DNA of 64,000 nucleotides from assembly GCF_016907435.1 (NCBI RefSeq), contig NZ_JAFBBZ010000001.1, positions 2,542,001 through 2,606,000 on the forward strand, in the 5' to 3' direction. The notes under the pieces were generated by a model that worked only from the letters and a program-made list of their open reading frames with translations, was not told where the DNA came from and ran no database searches. Below are positions 26,742 through 34,610 of the stretch, piece by piece; positions within the stretch are counted from its first letter, which is position 1, and each line of letters starts with the position of its first letter. This stretch comes from Nocardioides salarius. GTDB taxonomy: Bacteria > Actinomycetota > Actinomycetes > Propionibacteriales > Nocardioidaceae. The translations under genes and the position numbers were made by a program.

Positions 26742-27700
26742 CCGAGGCCCGCGCCCTCGCGACCAACCGCCCGCGCCATGCGCTGCCGCTCGACCTGGTC
26801 CGTGGCTTCCTGATCGGCTCCGCCGAGCTGGTGCCGGGCGTCTCCGGCGGCACGGTCGCGCTGGTCACCGGTGTCTACGAGCAGCTCATCGACTCCGCCC
26901 ACCACGTCGTCTCGGCCGTACGCCGCCTGGTCACCGGCCCCGACCGGCTCGCCTCCGCCCGGGCCGAGCTCAAGCGCACCGACTGGTTCCTGATCCTGCC
27001 CGTGCTGGCGGGGATGGCCACGGCGCTGGTGACGATCGCGGGCCTGATGGGCTCGTTCGTCACCGACCACCCCGAGCTGTCGCGGGGGCTGTTCCTCGGC
27101 ATGGTCGCGGTCTCGATCCTGGTGCCGCTGCGGATGATGCCCGCGGGGCGCCGCCCGGCCTGGGTCGACGTGGTGCTGGTCGCGCTGGTGGCGGTCGCCA
27201 CGTTCTGGACGGTCGGTCTGGCCGGCGGTGGCGCCGAGGCCGACCCGTCCCTGGTCGTCGTCTTCGGGGCGGCCGCGATCGCGATCTGCGCGCTCGTCGT
27301 GCCCGGCGTCTCGGGGTCGTTCTTCCTGCTCACCGTGGGCCTCTACACGACCACGCTCGAGGCCATCGACGGGCGCGACCTGGTCTACCTGGCCGTCTTC
27401 GCAGCGGGCGCGACGCTGGGCCTGGCCTCCTTCGTGCAGCTGCTCAACCACCTGCTCGACCACCGCCGGCGCACCACGCTGCTGGTGATGGTCGGACTGA
27501 TGCTGGGCTCGCTGCGAGCGCTGTGGCCCTGGCAGTCGGTGCCCGAGACGTCCGCCGACGGCGAGGCCCACGGCCCGGGCGCGCTGCTGGCGCCCTACGC
27601 GCCGGTGGCCGGGCCGGTGCTGCTGGCGCTGCTGGGTGCCGCGGTGGTGCTGGTGCTCGTGGTCGTCGAGTCGCGCGCGAACCGCGACGCCCCTGCCTGA
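26738..27700 (+). CDS. DUF368 family protein, candidate polyprenyl-phosphate translocase (PopT-type)
   Basis: The 320-residue integral membrane protein has two matching motif halves: GSAELVPGVSGGTVALVTGVYEQL near residue 28 and ALVVPGVSGSFFLLTVGLYT near residue 187. The repeated PGVSGG-type re-entrant element is the DUF368 hallmark. About eight membrane helices surround them. DUF368 proteins (PopT) and DedA proteins (UptA) have been shown in other bacteria to return undecaprenyl phosphate to the inner leaflet. GTG 26738 overlaps the pyrE stop. Its 3' end faces a DedA gene across an 83-base repeat array. Confidence 0.88.
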   Translation: MTEARALATNRPRHALPLDLVRGFLIGSAELVPGVSGGTVALVTGVYEQLIDSAHHVVSAVRRLVTGPDRLASARAELKRTDWFLILPVLAGMATALVTIAGLMGSFVTDHPELSRGLFLGMVAVSILVPLRMMPAGRRPAWVDVVLVALVAVATFWTVGLAGGGAEADPSLVVVFGAAAIAICALVVPGVSGSFFLLTVGLYTTTLEAIDGRDLVYLAVFAAGATLGLASFVQLLNHLLDHRRRTTLLVMVGLMLGSLRALWPWQSVPETSADGEAHGPGALLAPYAPVAGPVLLALLGAAVVLVLVVVESRANRDAPA

Positions 27701-27788
27701 CGCCGGTCCGGGCCGGCTCGACGCGAAGTTCGGGCCGGGTCAGCGTGAGATGTGGGCCGGGTCAGCGCGAAGTCTGGCCCGGGTCAGG
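27701..27788. repeat. Array of 22-base stop-codon repeats, site C (4 inverted units)
   Basis: Four consecutive units in the inverted orientation start at 27701, 27723, 27745 and 27767, directly after the DUF368 stop (27698-27700). The last unit contains TCA 27784-27786, the stop of the DedA gene. All four units keep the exact 22-base period; the unit at 27701 is the most diverged. Confidence 0.85.
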
Positions 27789-28437
27789 GAGTGCGCGACT
27801 CGCGGCGCCACTCGAGGACGAGCGGCACGGCGAAGACCGCGAGGATCAGCAGCAGGGCGAAGTCGAGGTTGTCGCCGAGCCAGGCGATCCCGCCGAGGAA
27901 GTAGCCGAGCAGGGTGATCCCCAGCACCCACAGGACGGCTCCGATGAAGCTCCACAGCCAGAAGGTGCGCCGCGGCATGCCGGTCGCGCCGGCCACGACG
28001 GTGATGAAGGTGCGCACGAACGCGACGAACCGGCCCAGCACCAGCGCGGTCGAGCCGTGCCGGTCGAAGAACTCGTGGGTCTGGTCGAAGTGCTTGCGCT
28101 TGATGATCCGCCCGTCGCGGGCGTAGAGGGGCGGCCCGATGCGCCGCCCGATCTCGTAGCCGACGACGTTGCCGCCGAAGGCGGCGGTGACCAGCAGCAC
28201 CATCGAGATCACCAGCTCGGCGACGACCCCGCCGGGAAACAGGTCGATCTGGCCGGTGGCGATGAAGAGACCGAGGCTGAAGAGCAGCGTGTCGCCGGGA
28301 AGGAACGGGAAGAGCAGTCCGCACTCCACGAAGATGACGGCCAGCGCGATCCAGAAGAGGGTCTCGCCGAAGTGGCCGAGCCACCACTCCAGCTGGAGCC
28401 AGTCGATGCCGAACAGGAACGGCTCGATACCCAGCAC
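27784..28437 (-). CDS. DedA family membrane protein, candidate undecaprenyl-phosphate translocase
   Basis: This 217-residue protein has the DedA signature: FVECGLLFPFLPGDTLLF in the first re-entrant loop, and GRFVAFVRTFITVVAGATGMPRRTFW in the second, with the essential Glu and Arg residues in place. Flanking helices and a charged tail complete it. DedA (UptA-type) proteins recycle C55-phosphate and affect membrane potential and antibiotic resistance. Position next to TrmH follows M. tuberculosis Rv0364. GTG 28437 has TAGGCT ending six bases upstream, implying a leaderless mRNA. The DUF368 gene converges on it. Confidence 0.92.
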   Translation of the reverse strand: MLGIEPFLFGIDWLQLEWWLGHFGETLFWIALAVIFVECGLLFPFLPGDTLLFSLGLFIATGQIDLFPGGVVAELVISMVLLVTAAFGGNVVGYEIGRRIGPPLYARDGRIIKRKHFDQTHEFFDRHGSTALVLGRFVAFVRTFITVVAGATGMPRRTFWLWSFIGAVLWVLGITLLGYFLGGIAWLGDNLDFALLLILAVFAVPLVLEWRRESRTP

Positions 28438-28443
28438 GACGTC

Positions 28444-28470
28444 AGCCTATCGGGCGGTGCCGACTAGCCT
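28444..28470. promoter_or_regulatory. Divergent leaderless promoters of dedA-like and trmH-like genes
   Basis: TAGGCT on the minus strand (28444-28449) ends six bases before the DedA start GTG 28437. TAGCCT on the plus strand (28465-28470) ends seven bases before the TrmH start GTG 28478. Neither gene has a ribosome site. The 40-base gap holds both promoters back to back. Confidence 0.55.
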
Positions 28471-28477
28471 GCGGCGC

Positions 28478-29173
28478 GTGTCCTCCTCACCCCCCGACGA
28501 CGTACGCCGAGCGCCCTACGACCCGATGCCGCACGGGCCGGTCGAGGTGGGCGTCGGCCCGTGGGAGGGCCCCTGGCCGACGGGCCCGCAGTGGGACCCC
28601 GAGCTGCTCGCCGGCGGCGACCGGCGCAACGTCGTCGACCGCTACCGCTACTGGAGCCTCGAGGCGATCCGCGCCGACCTTGACACCCGGCGCCACGACT
28701 TCCACGTCGCGATCGAGAACTGGCAGCACGACTTCAACATCGGCACCGTGGTGCGCAGCGCCAACGCGTTCCTGGCCGCCGAGGTGCACATCGTGGGCAA
28801 CCGGCGCTGGAACCGGCGCGGTGCGATGGTCACCGACCGCTACCAGCACCTGCGCCACCACGAGGACGTGCCGGCGCTGCGCGACTACCTCCACGCGCTG
28901 CCGGGCGGGCCGGTCGAGCTGCACGGCATCGACAACCTGCCCGGCTCGCGGCCGCTGGAGGCCGGGCCGGTGCCGCGGCGGGTCTGCTTCCTGCTGGGTC
29001 AGGAGGGCCCGGGGCTCTCCGAGGGCGCCCGCGAGGCCTGCGACGCCACCTTCTCGATCGCCCAGTTCGGCTCGACGCGCTCGATCAACGCCTCGGCCGC
29101 CGCGGCGATCGCGATGCACTCGTGGGTGCGCGACCACGCCGACCTGGGCGACGAGCGCACCTGGCGCGGCTGA
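28478..29173 (+). CDS. TrmH family RNA 2'-O-methyltransferase (SpoU class)
   Basis: A 231-residue SPOUT methyltransferase with the three knot motifs: NIGTVVRSANAFLAAEVHIVG (motif 1), CFLLGQEGPGLS (motif 2) and FGSTRSINASAAAAIAMHSW (motif 3). It should methylate a ribose 2'-OH in tRNA or rRNA using SAM. Which nucleotide is not visible. Its neighbourhood matches the spoU-type gene Rv0380c near pyrE and clpB. GTG 28478 starts a leaderless frame. A strong hairpin begins at its stop codon. Confidence 0.9.
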   Translation: MSSSPPDDVRRAPYDPMPHGPVEVGVGPWEGPWPTGPQWDPELLAGGDRRNVVDRYRYWSLEAIRADLDTRRHDFHVAIENWQHDFNIGTVVRSANAFLAAEVHIVGNRRWNRRGAMVTDRYQHLRHHEDVPALRDYLHALPGGPVELHGIDNLPGSRPLEAGPVPRRVCFLLGQEGPGLSEGAREACDATFSIAQFGSTRSINASAAAAIAMHSWVRDHADLGDERTWRG

Positions 29174-29207
29174 GCCGGCCCCCGCTGGTGCGCGGGAGCC
29201 GGCTCAG
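29170..29207. terminator. Hairpin terminator after trmH-like gene
   Basis: A 16-base stem (CTGAGCCGGC..., one mismatch) with a six-base loop begins on the TGA stop of the TrmH gene and ends 15 bases before the carboxypeptidase stop on the other strand. It probably ends both transcripts. Confidence 0.7.
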
Positions 29208-29221
29208 GGGTTCTGCTGTGG

Positions 29222-31393
29222 TCAGCGGCAGGCGCGCTTAAGGTCGAAGCGCTTGACCTGGCCGCGGTCGATGAAGACCTTGCGGGTGGCCAGCGCCTTG
29301 CCGCCCACCTCGCAGGTCAGCGTGTACTTCTCGCGCCGGCCGTCGGTGAAGGTCGACCGGGTCGCGTACTGCCCGACCTCGACGGTGTACGACGGGCTGA
29401 CCGAGGCGTAGTTGACCACCCGCACCACGTAGGTGCCGGCGGCGGCGTCGGGCACCTGGACCTGCTCCTTCTCGCCGGGCGCGTTGCCGGACGTGCCGAC
29501 CTCCACCAGCTCGCCGGAGGCGTCCTTGCGGTAGACCTCGAGGTCGAAGTCGTCGGGGGTGGGCCAGTCGAGGTCGATGCGCAGCACGTCGGAGGCCCTG
29601 CGCGCGACGTACTCGTGGTCGACGGTGCCGACGAGCGGCTCGGTGGTGCCACCCTCGATGGTCTCGCCGGCGAACGGCTCGGCGGCCAGCTCCTCGATGG
29701 GGCGCGACTGCAGCAGCGGACGCGTGGAGGGGTTGACCACCCAGGAGAAGCGCCCCTTGCGGCCCACGGTGATGGTCGAGTCGAGGTGGTCCTCGAAGGA
29801 GGACTCCCACGTCGGGGACTCGAAGTCCTTGCGCAGGCGCAGCGTCGCGCCCTTGGGCGCCTTGCCCTTGAGGACGCCGTGCTTGCTGGTGTCGATGGCG
29901 TGCTGCAGCGCGAGCAGGTACGCCGCGCGGTTGCCGCGGCCCTCGTGCTCGCCGGCGCCGAGGTACTCGTCGACGACCTCGGGGAACGGCGGGTGGAACT
30001 CGTGCGCGCCTATCTCGAAGGTGTAGCCGTAGCCGCCGGTGGCGTTGTAGGACCAGTCCTCGGTGGTGCCGGTGGTGTCGTAGAGCTGCCAGCTGTTCTG
30101 GTTCAGGTAGCCGTTCTGGGCGCTCATCCGGGCCCCGAGCGCCTTGAGGCCCTTCTCGTCGGGGGCGTTGCCGACCGGGTTGCCGTCGGGGCCGATGGTC
30201 GTCGGCGCGACACCGTTGGGCCGCAGGATCAGGTTGGAGAAGGTGTGGTTCGAGATCATCATCGTCACCTGGCGCTCGCGCACCAGGGTCTGGATGTTCT
30301 GGGTCTCGGGCTCGGAGAACGCCGACGCGCCGCGGTACGTCGGGTCGAGGACGCCCGCCTCGACCTCGCCGGCCGCCGGGACCGGGCCGGCCGCGCCGGG
30401 GCCGCCCCAGAAGCCGCCGTAGTTGCGGTTGAGGTCGACGCCGAGGCCGAAGCCGCCCGGGCTGGTCAGCGTCAGCCGGCAGGTGCCGTCGGGGATGTCC
30501 TGGCCGTCGACCACCCGGCAGTTCTTGCGCTTGTAGGCCTGGCCGGGGGTGGCCAGCACGGTGCCGGTGCCGCCCAGCGGGTCGGCGTCGTTGAGGGCCC
30601 GCAGGTCGACGTACTCACCGTCGGTGCGCGAGAGGTCGAAGCCGTCGGGGTTGACGACCGGCACGACCAGCACCCGGGCCCTCTTCAGCATCCGGGTGAT
30701 CTTCTTGTCCTTGCCGAAGCCCTGCGCCAGGTCGGTGGCGAACTCCATCGCCAGCTCGCCCGACGGCCACTCCCGGGCGTGGTGCAGGCCCATCAGCAGG
30801 AAGGTCGGCTTGCCCGACGCCTTCTTGTCCACGTCGGCGCCGATCTCGATCGCGTGCACGGTGTTGCCGTCGAGCGTCGGGTTGGCCAGGTCGAACATCC
30901 GCACGTGGCCCGGGAAGTCGGCGGCCAGCGTGGTCATGTCGGCGACGTAGTCGGCCAGGGTGCGGTAGGTGTCGCGGCCCGAGGGCAGCGGCGAGACGTC
31001 GACCGAGGCGGCGTACGCCTCGTTGAGCTCGGCGATCTCGACGCCGCGCTCGACGAGGTTCTCGATGCGCACGTCGTAGGTGAAGCCGGCGGCGCGCAGC
31101 GCGGCCCGGTCGGCGGCGGTGTGCAGCAGCACCTCGACGTAGTCGCGGCCGGCGTGCTCGGTCAGGTCGAGGCCGAGCTTCTGCAGCCGGGTGCGGTCGG
31201 CGCGCCCGGGCGTGTCGACGGTGACCAGCTGGGGCGCGAAGACGCTGGGTGCGGCCGTGGTCGCGGCGGCGCCGGTGGCGCCCACGGTGGCGGCCAGCGG
31301 GGCGGTCACCGCCAGCGCAGCGAGCGCGGCCAGGCCGGCGACGCGGCGGCGCGCCCGGCGGGGGTGGGGGACGGGGCGGGGTCGGCGGGTCAT
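29222..31393 (-). CDS. Secreted M14 zinc carboxypeptidase with C-terminal accessory domain
   Basis: The 723-residue protein has an Arg-rich n-region and signal peptide (about residues 1-45, VAGLAALAALAVTAPLAATV). A prodomain follows, then an M14 catalytic domain with the zinc motif HHAREWPSGE, VNPDGFDLSRT, and the substrate-binding Asn-Arg in GVDLNRNYGGFWGG. The third ligand and the catalytic Glu lie around YTFEIGAHEFHP. The last 130 residues form a pre-peptidase C-terminal-like beta domain. It trims C-terminal residues outside the cell. AGGAG precedes ATG 31393. It interrupts the conserved trmH-fba neighbourhood, so it is a lineage insertion. Confidence 0.88.
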   Translation of the reverse strand: MTRRPRPVPHPRRARRRVAGLAALAALAVTAPLAATVGATGAAATTAAPSVFAPQLVTVDTPGRADRTRLQKLGLDLTEHAGRDYVEVLLHTAADRAALRAAGFTYDVRIENLVERGVEIAELNEAYAASVDVSPLPSGRDTYRTLADYVADMTTLAADFPGHVRMFDLANPTLDGNTVHAIEIGADVDKKASGKPTFLLMGLHHAREWPSGELAMEFATDLAQGFGKDKKITRMLKRARVLVVPVVNPDGFDLSRTDGEYVDLRALNDADPLGGTGTVLATPGQAYKRKNCRVVDGQDIPDGTCRLTLTSPGGFGLGVDLNRNYGGFWGGPGAAGPVPAAGEVEAGVLDPTYRGASAFSEPETQNIQTLVRERQVTMMISNHTFSNLILRPNGVAPTTIGPDGNPVGNAPDEKGLKALGARMSAQNGYLNQNSWQLYDTTGTTEDWSYNATGGYGYTFEIGAHEFHPPFPEVVDEYLGAGEHEGRGNRAAYLLALQHAIDTSKHGVLKGKAPKGATLRLRKDFESPTWESSFEDHLDSTITVGRKGRFSWVVNPSTRPLLQSRPIEELAAEPFAGETIEGGTTEPLVGTVDHEYVARRASDVLRIDLDWPTPDDFDLEVYRKDASGELVEVGTSGNAPGEKEQVQVPDAAAGTYVVRVVNYASVSPSYTVEVGQYATRSTFTDGRREKYTLTCEVGGKALATRKVFIDRGQVKRFDLKRACR

Positions 31394-31483
31394 CGTCGAT
31401 CTCCTGGCGGGTCGCGGTGGGCGGGGTTGCTCCTACAACGCGCCTTTGCCGCGGAGGTGACGCCACGACCCCTCCAGCACCCC

Positions 31484-31567
31484 GCCGAGCCGGCGCCAGT
31501 TCCCGCCGACCCGGCGCCACTTCCCGCCGACCCGGCGCGACTTCCAGCCGGCCGGCCGGGTGCTCAA
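31484..31567. repeat. Variant repeat array, site D (21-base period)
   Basis: Three near-identical 21-base units start at 31484, 31505 and 31526, of the form GCCGACCCGGCGC + CACTTCCC, and a fourth decayed unit runs into the TGA stop of the septum-formation gene (31564-31566). The unit is one base shorter than at the other four sites. Here the array lies between two genes of the same strand. Confidence 0.75.
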
Positions 31568-32334
31568 CCCCGCTGGTAGCAGACGACGACGTACGTGCGC
31601 TTCTTCGGCCCCGGCGTCGCGGACCAGGCCCAGTCGCGGCCCCGGGTACGTCGCGGGCAGCCGCGTGCCGCTGCCTCGGACAGCTGCTGCTGGGCGGTGC
31701 GTCCGCGGACATCGGTGACCCGCAGGGCGCCGGAGTGCTCGTAGCGGTGCGGCTTGGCGCACGAGGTGTAGGCGAGCTTCTTGGTCAGGCACCGGCCCAG
31801 GGCGTCGGTGATGCGTCCGGCGCGCTGCACCCGTGACAGCTCCTCGGGCAGCGGCAGCATCTTCTCGCCGGCGCGCAGCGTGATGTCGCAGCGGAACCAG
31901 CGGGCTCCGGCCTCCTGCTCGGCGGCGTCGGGGTAGAAGTAGGCGAACTGGACCACGGTGCGCGCGCGCAGCAGCGGGTCGTCCTTGACGACCCCCGAGA
32001 AGGACGCCTGGCAGGCCTTCACCGCGGTGCGGTCGAGCCGCTTCGGCGAGCTGTCCCAGTCGAGGCCCTCCGGGAAGGTGCGCACGTCGAGGACCTGTGC
32101 GGTGTGGCGGGTGCCGCAGTCGACGGGCTCGGCCGGGGTGGACACGGCCATCAGCTCGTCGTAGGTGAGCTGGTAGCAGGTGCCGACCGCCGGGGCGCCG
32201 GCCATCGGGTCCCCAGTCGGCTCGGCAGGCTCGGTCGGGTCGGTCGTGGTGCCCGCGGCGGAGGCCGTGGCGGGAGCCAGCACGAGCAGGGACAGGGAGA
32301 GCGCGGCGACGAGCGCGCGGGCAGGGCGGAGCAC
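31564..32334 (-). CDS. Secreted septum-formation family protein
   Basis: The 256-residue protein begins with a clear signal peptide (LVAALSLSLLVLAPATASAA). Two similar halves of about 110 residues follow, each built round conserved cysteines: GTCYQLTYDEL...VDCGTRHTAQV...CQASF in the first and FRCDITL...CLTKKLAYTSCAKPHRYEHSG...GCPR in the second. The CxxPHxxE/H pattern is the Septum_form family seen beside fba in actinobacteria (Rv0361-like). The role in division is by family name only. GTG 32334 has GAAAGG upstream. Confidence 0.82.
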   Translation of the reverse strand: MLRPARALVAALSLSLLVLAPATASAAGTTTDPTEPAEPTGDPMAGAPAVGTCYQLTYDELMAVSTPAEPVDCGTRHTAQVLDVRTFPEGLDWDSSPKRLDRTAVKACQASFSGVVKDDPLLRARTVVQFAYFYPDAAEQEAGARWFRCDITLRAGEKMLPLPEELSRVQRAGRITDALGRCLTKKLAYTSCAKPHRYEHSGALRVTDVRGRTAQQQLSEAAARGCPRRTRGRDWAWSATPGPKKRTYVVVCYQRG

Positions 32335-32463
32335 GACGGACCTTTCGACAGGAGCACGGGACGCCGAGGTCCGGCGCGAGGCGCATCGTAGGACGTGGCC
32401 CCCGCCGGCACCGCTTCGCCGACCGGGAGCGCGCCCCGGGAGCGCGCGCGGGCCGGTCGCGGG

Positions 32464-32967
32464 TCAGTCGGAGGTGGTCAGGGTGCGCTGCAGGGCGGCG
32501 AGCCCGCGCGAGGAGTGGCTCTTGACGGTGCCCTCGGAGATGCCGAGCTCCTCGGCGGTCTCGGCGACCGAGAGGCCCAGCCAGTGCCGCAGCACGACCA
32601 CCTTGCGCTGCTGGGCCGGCAACGCCTGCACGGCGGCGAAGAGCTCGCTGCGCTCCTCCAGGCCCGGGCCGGTCTCGGCGGCCGGCTCGCCCGCCCCGTG
32701 CAGCGTCTCGCCGGCCCGCGACGACGGGACCTCGCGGCGCCAGGGCCGCCGGCGCTCGTCGACGTCGGCGCGCACGATGATGCGCCGGGCGTAGGCCTCC
32801 TCGCGCCCGTCGCGGTGCAGCCGCGGCCAGGCGACGTACAGCTTGACCAGCGAGGTCTGCACGAGGTCCTCGGCGCGGTGCCAGTCACCGCAGCACGCGT
32901 AGGCCACCCGGCGCAGGTGGGTGCGCCGGGCGGCCACGAAGGCGCTGAACTCGCTGTCGCGGCTCAC
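32464..32967 (-). CDS. SigE-family (ECF) RNA polymerase sigma factor
   Basis: This 167-residue sigma factor has region 2 (FVAARRTHLRRVAYACCGDWHRAEDLVQTSLVKLYVAW) and region 4 (LPAQQRKVVVLRHWLGLSVAETAEELGISEGTVKSHSSRGL). That is the pattern of the actinobacterial SigE family (SACE group) named by TIGR02983. It overlaps the downstream-strand partner by four bases (GTGA at 32964-32967), and that partner, encoded upstream, is a membrane protein with a cytoplasmic N-terminus. The pair should therefore act as sigma and anti-sigma. Target promoters are not evident. Confidence 0.88.
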   Translation of the reverse strand: MSRDSEFSAFVAARRTHLRRVAYACCGDWHRAEDLVQTSLVKLYVAWPRLHRDGREEAYARRIIVRADVDERRRPWRREVPSSRAGETLHGAGEPAAETGPGLEERSELFAAVQALPAQQRKVVVLRHWLGLSVAETAEELGISEGTVKSHSSRGLAALQRTLTTSD

Positions 32968-33935
32968 TGCATGCCCGTGCCGCCCTGGTCGGCGTAGCGC
33001 TCGGTAGCCAGCTCGAGGAACGAGTCGAGGTCGTCGCCGGTCTCTGCCGACAGCGGCGTGGCGACGTAGTCGCGCTCGCCCTCGAGCTCGCGGGCCAGCA
33101 CGAACCAGGTCAGCCCGTCGCGCTCGACCTGGGCCACGGCGGTGCGGGCCGAGGCGGGGGCGAAGGGCGCCGGCAGGTCGGGGTCGCGGCGCTGCTCGAG
33201 GATCGTGGTGCCCGCGCCGGCCTCGAGCGTCTCGCCCGGCCCGAAGGTCACCAGGTCGCGGCCGATGGTCTCGACCGTGTCGACGGCGTACGCCTCGAGC
33301 CACTCCTCGAAGCTCCACGCCGGCACGGTCGAGCTCTCCTGGGAGTGGCGCGGCTTCTCGCCGTCGGTCCACAGCAGGTAGCGCCACGACCGCTTGCCGT
33401 CGGTCTCCTCGATCGCCAGGGCCGTGGAGGAGACGGCCGGCTCGAGGCCCAGCGGGTCCTCGGCGACCTCGGTCACCGTCAGGCCCTCACGCACCACGAC
33501 CTCGTCGCCGACGTACCCGGCGAGCTGTCCCTTGCCCCACGACGCGGGCGCGTCGGTGGAGTACGACGGCGGCTCGGTCTCGGCGCTGGGCTGGTCACTG
33601 GGCCCATCACTGGGCCCATCACTGGGCCCATCACTGGGCCCATCACTGGGCTCGTCGCTGGGCTCGTCGCTGGGCTGGGCCGACGCGGAGTCGCTCGTCC
33701 CGCCGGCGACCAGCTCGTCCCCGCCGCCCGGGGCGCCGGTCTGGGCCAGCACCCCGCCGAGGCCGACGACGGCCAGCACGGCCAGCGCACCGCCCCAGGT
33801 CGCGGCGCGGCGGCGCCGCAGCGCCCCGCGCCCGGCGGCGACGACCTCGTCGACCGGCGCGCCAGGGGGCCCGTCGCCGAAGGAGGCGTCGAAGCGGCGG
33901 GAGAGGTCGCGCTCGTTGCTCGTGTGCTCGTCCAT
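32964..33935 (-). CDS. Single-pass membrane protein, probable anti-sigma partner, with PSDG repeats
   Basis: The 323-residue protein has a cytoplasmic start (DEHTSNERDLSRRFDASF), one membrane helix near residues 47-66 (WGGALAVLAVVGLGGVLA), and a linker of 4-residue repeats PSDE/PSDG/PSDQ. The extracytoplasmic domain of about 200 residues contains VVREGLTVTEVAEDPLG and SARTAVAQVERDGLTWFV. This is the usual layout of partners encoded next to SigE-family factors. There is no zinc-finger motif. The repeat linker is coded by eight 12-base units, so its length may vary between strains. Confidence 0.72.
   Translation of the reverse strand: MDEHTSNERDLSRRFDASFGDGPPGAPVDEVVAAGRGALRRRRAATWGGALAVLAVVGLGGVLAQTGAPGGGDELVAGGTSDSASAQPSDEPSDEPSDGPSDGPSDGPSDGPSDQPSAETEPPSYSTDAPASWGKGQLAGYVGDEVVVREGLTVTEVAEDPLGLEPAVSSTALAIEETDGKRSWRYLLWTDGEKPRHSQESSTVPAWSFEEWLEAYAVDTVETIGRDLVTFGPGETLEAGAGTTILEQRRDPDLPAPFAPASARTAVAQVERDGLTWFVLARELEGERDYVATPLSAETGDDLDSFLELATERYADQGGTGMQ
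33585..33680. repeat. Coding minisatellite, eight 12-base units
   Basis: Eight 12-base units run from 33585 to 33680, four of them identical (ACTGGGCCCATC) and the others differing by a few bases. They code for the Pro-Ser-Asp-Xaa linker of the anti-sigma-like membrane protein. Because each unit is a multiple of three, gain or loss would change linker length without a frameshift. Confidence 0.9.
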
Positions 33936-33993
33936 GCCCTGTCTACGGATCTCGTGGCCGATCGGTTGTCATGGTGCCGCGCCGACCCGGTGA

Positions 33994-34500
33994 TCAGGTG
34001 GCGGCGCGCCCGAGGTCGCGCAGGACCCGCCGGTGCACCAGCTCCATGAGCGTCTCGCGCGCGGGCACGTCGGTGAGCAGGTAGGCCCGCCCCAGGAGCC
34101 CCGCCGGCGTGAAGGTCACCGTCTGCGCGACCCGGCAGCAGTGCGGGCCCTCCGGCGTGACCAGCGTGCTCAACCGCACCGTGCCCGGGGCACGCAACGC
34201 CGCCTCGAGCAGCAGGTGGTGCCCGTCCTCGACCGGCCCCTCCTCGACCGGTCCGGCCTCCAGCACCCGCCAGAACCCGGCGGTGTCGCCGGGTCGCAGC
34301 ACCGGGCGGTCGGGCACCGGCCACCGGCGCCCACGGCCCAGGGTCAACCGGTCGACGGCGCCGCGGAAGACGAACGGCGCGGCGTCGACGTACCACTGCG
34401 GGCCGGCGCGGGCCGAGGCCACCAGGGCCCAGGCGTGCTCGGCGTCCAGGCGCACCCGGCTGCTGCGCGTGGTGCTGCCCCAGCTCGTGCGCCGCTCCAT
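33994..34500 (-). CDS. DUF2867-like protein
   Basis: A 168-residue soluble protein with VASARAGPQWYVDAAPFVFRG, GDTAGFWRVLEA, a Leu-rich strand before APGTVRLSTLV, and TVTFTPAGLLGRAYLLTDVP. The order of motifs agrees with DUF2867, a START-like fold often fused to NAD-binding domains. Ligand and role are unknown. ATG 34500 is used because TACGCT ends seven bases upstream; GTG 34527 would add nine residues. It lies between the sigma pair and fba and is transcribed away from fba. Confidence 0.65.
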   Translation of the reverse strand: MERRTSWGSTTRSSRVRLDAEHAWALVASARAGPQWYVDAAPFVFRGAVDRLTLGRGRRWPVPDRPVLRPGDTAGFWRVLEAGPVEEGPVEDGHHLLLEAALRAPGTVRLSTLVTPEGPHCCRVAQTVTFTPAGLLGRAYLLTDVPARETLMELVHRRVLRDLGRAAT

Positions 34501-34567
34501 CCTCCGGAGCGTACGTCGCCCGGGCACACCCGCCCGGCGGCCCGGGACGCCCGGGGCCGCGCTCCAC

Positions 34568-34573
34568 TAGGCT
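34568..34573 (+). promoter_or_regulatory. -10 hexamer TAGGCT upstream of fba
   Basis: TAGGCT lies 37 bases before GTG 34611, giving an expected leader of about 30 bases that includes the ribosome site AGGAG. This is the same box as in the leaderless genes, here used with a normal leader. Confidence 0.45.
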
Positions 34574-34610
34574 GGCCGGACCACCCACGCCCGCGACCCA
34601 GGAGCCTGCA

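Noticed and set aside
33585..33680. Short direct repeats considered as an attachment site or iteron origin
   Set aside because: They are in frame within a coding sequence and encode a Pro-Ser-Asp linker.
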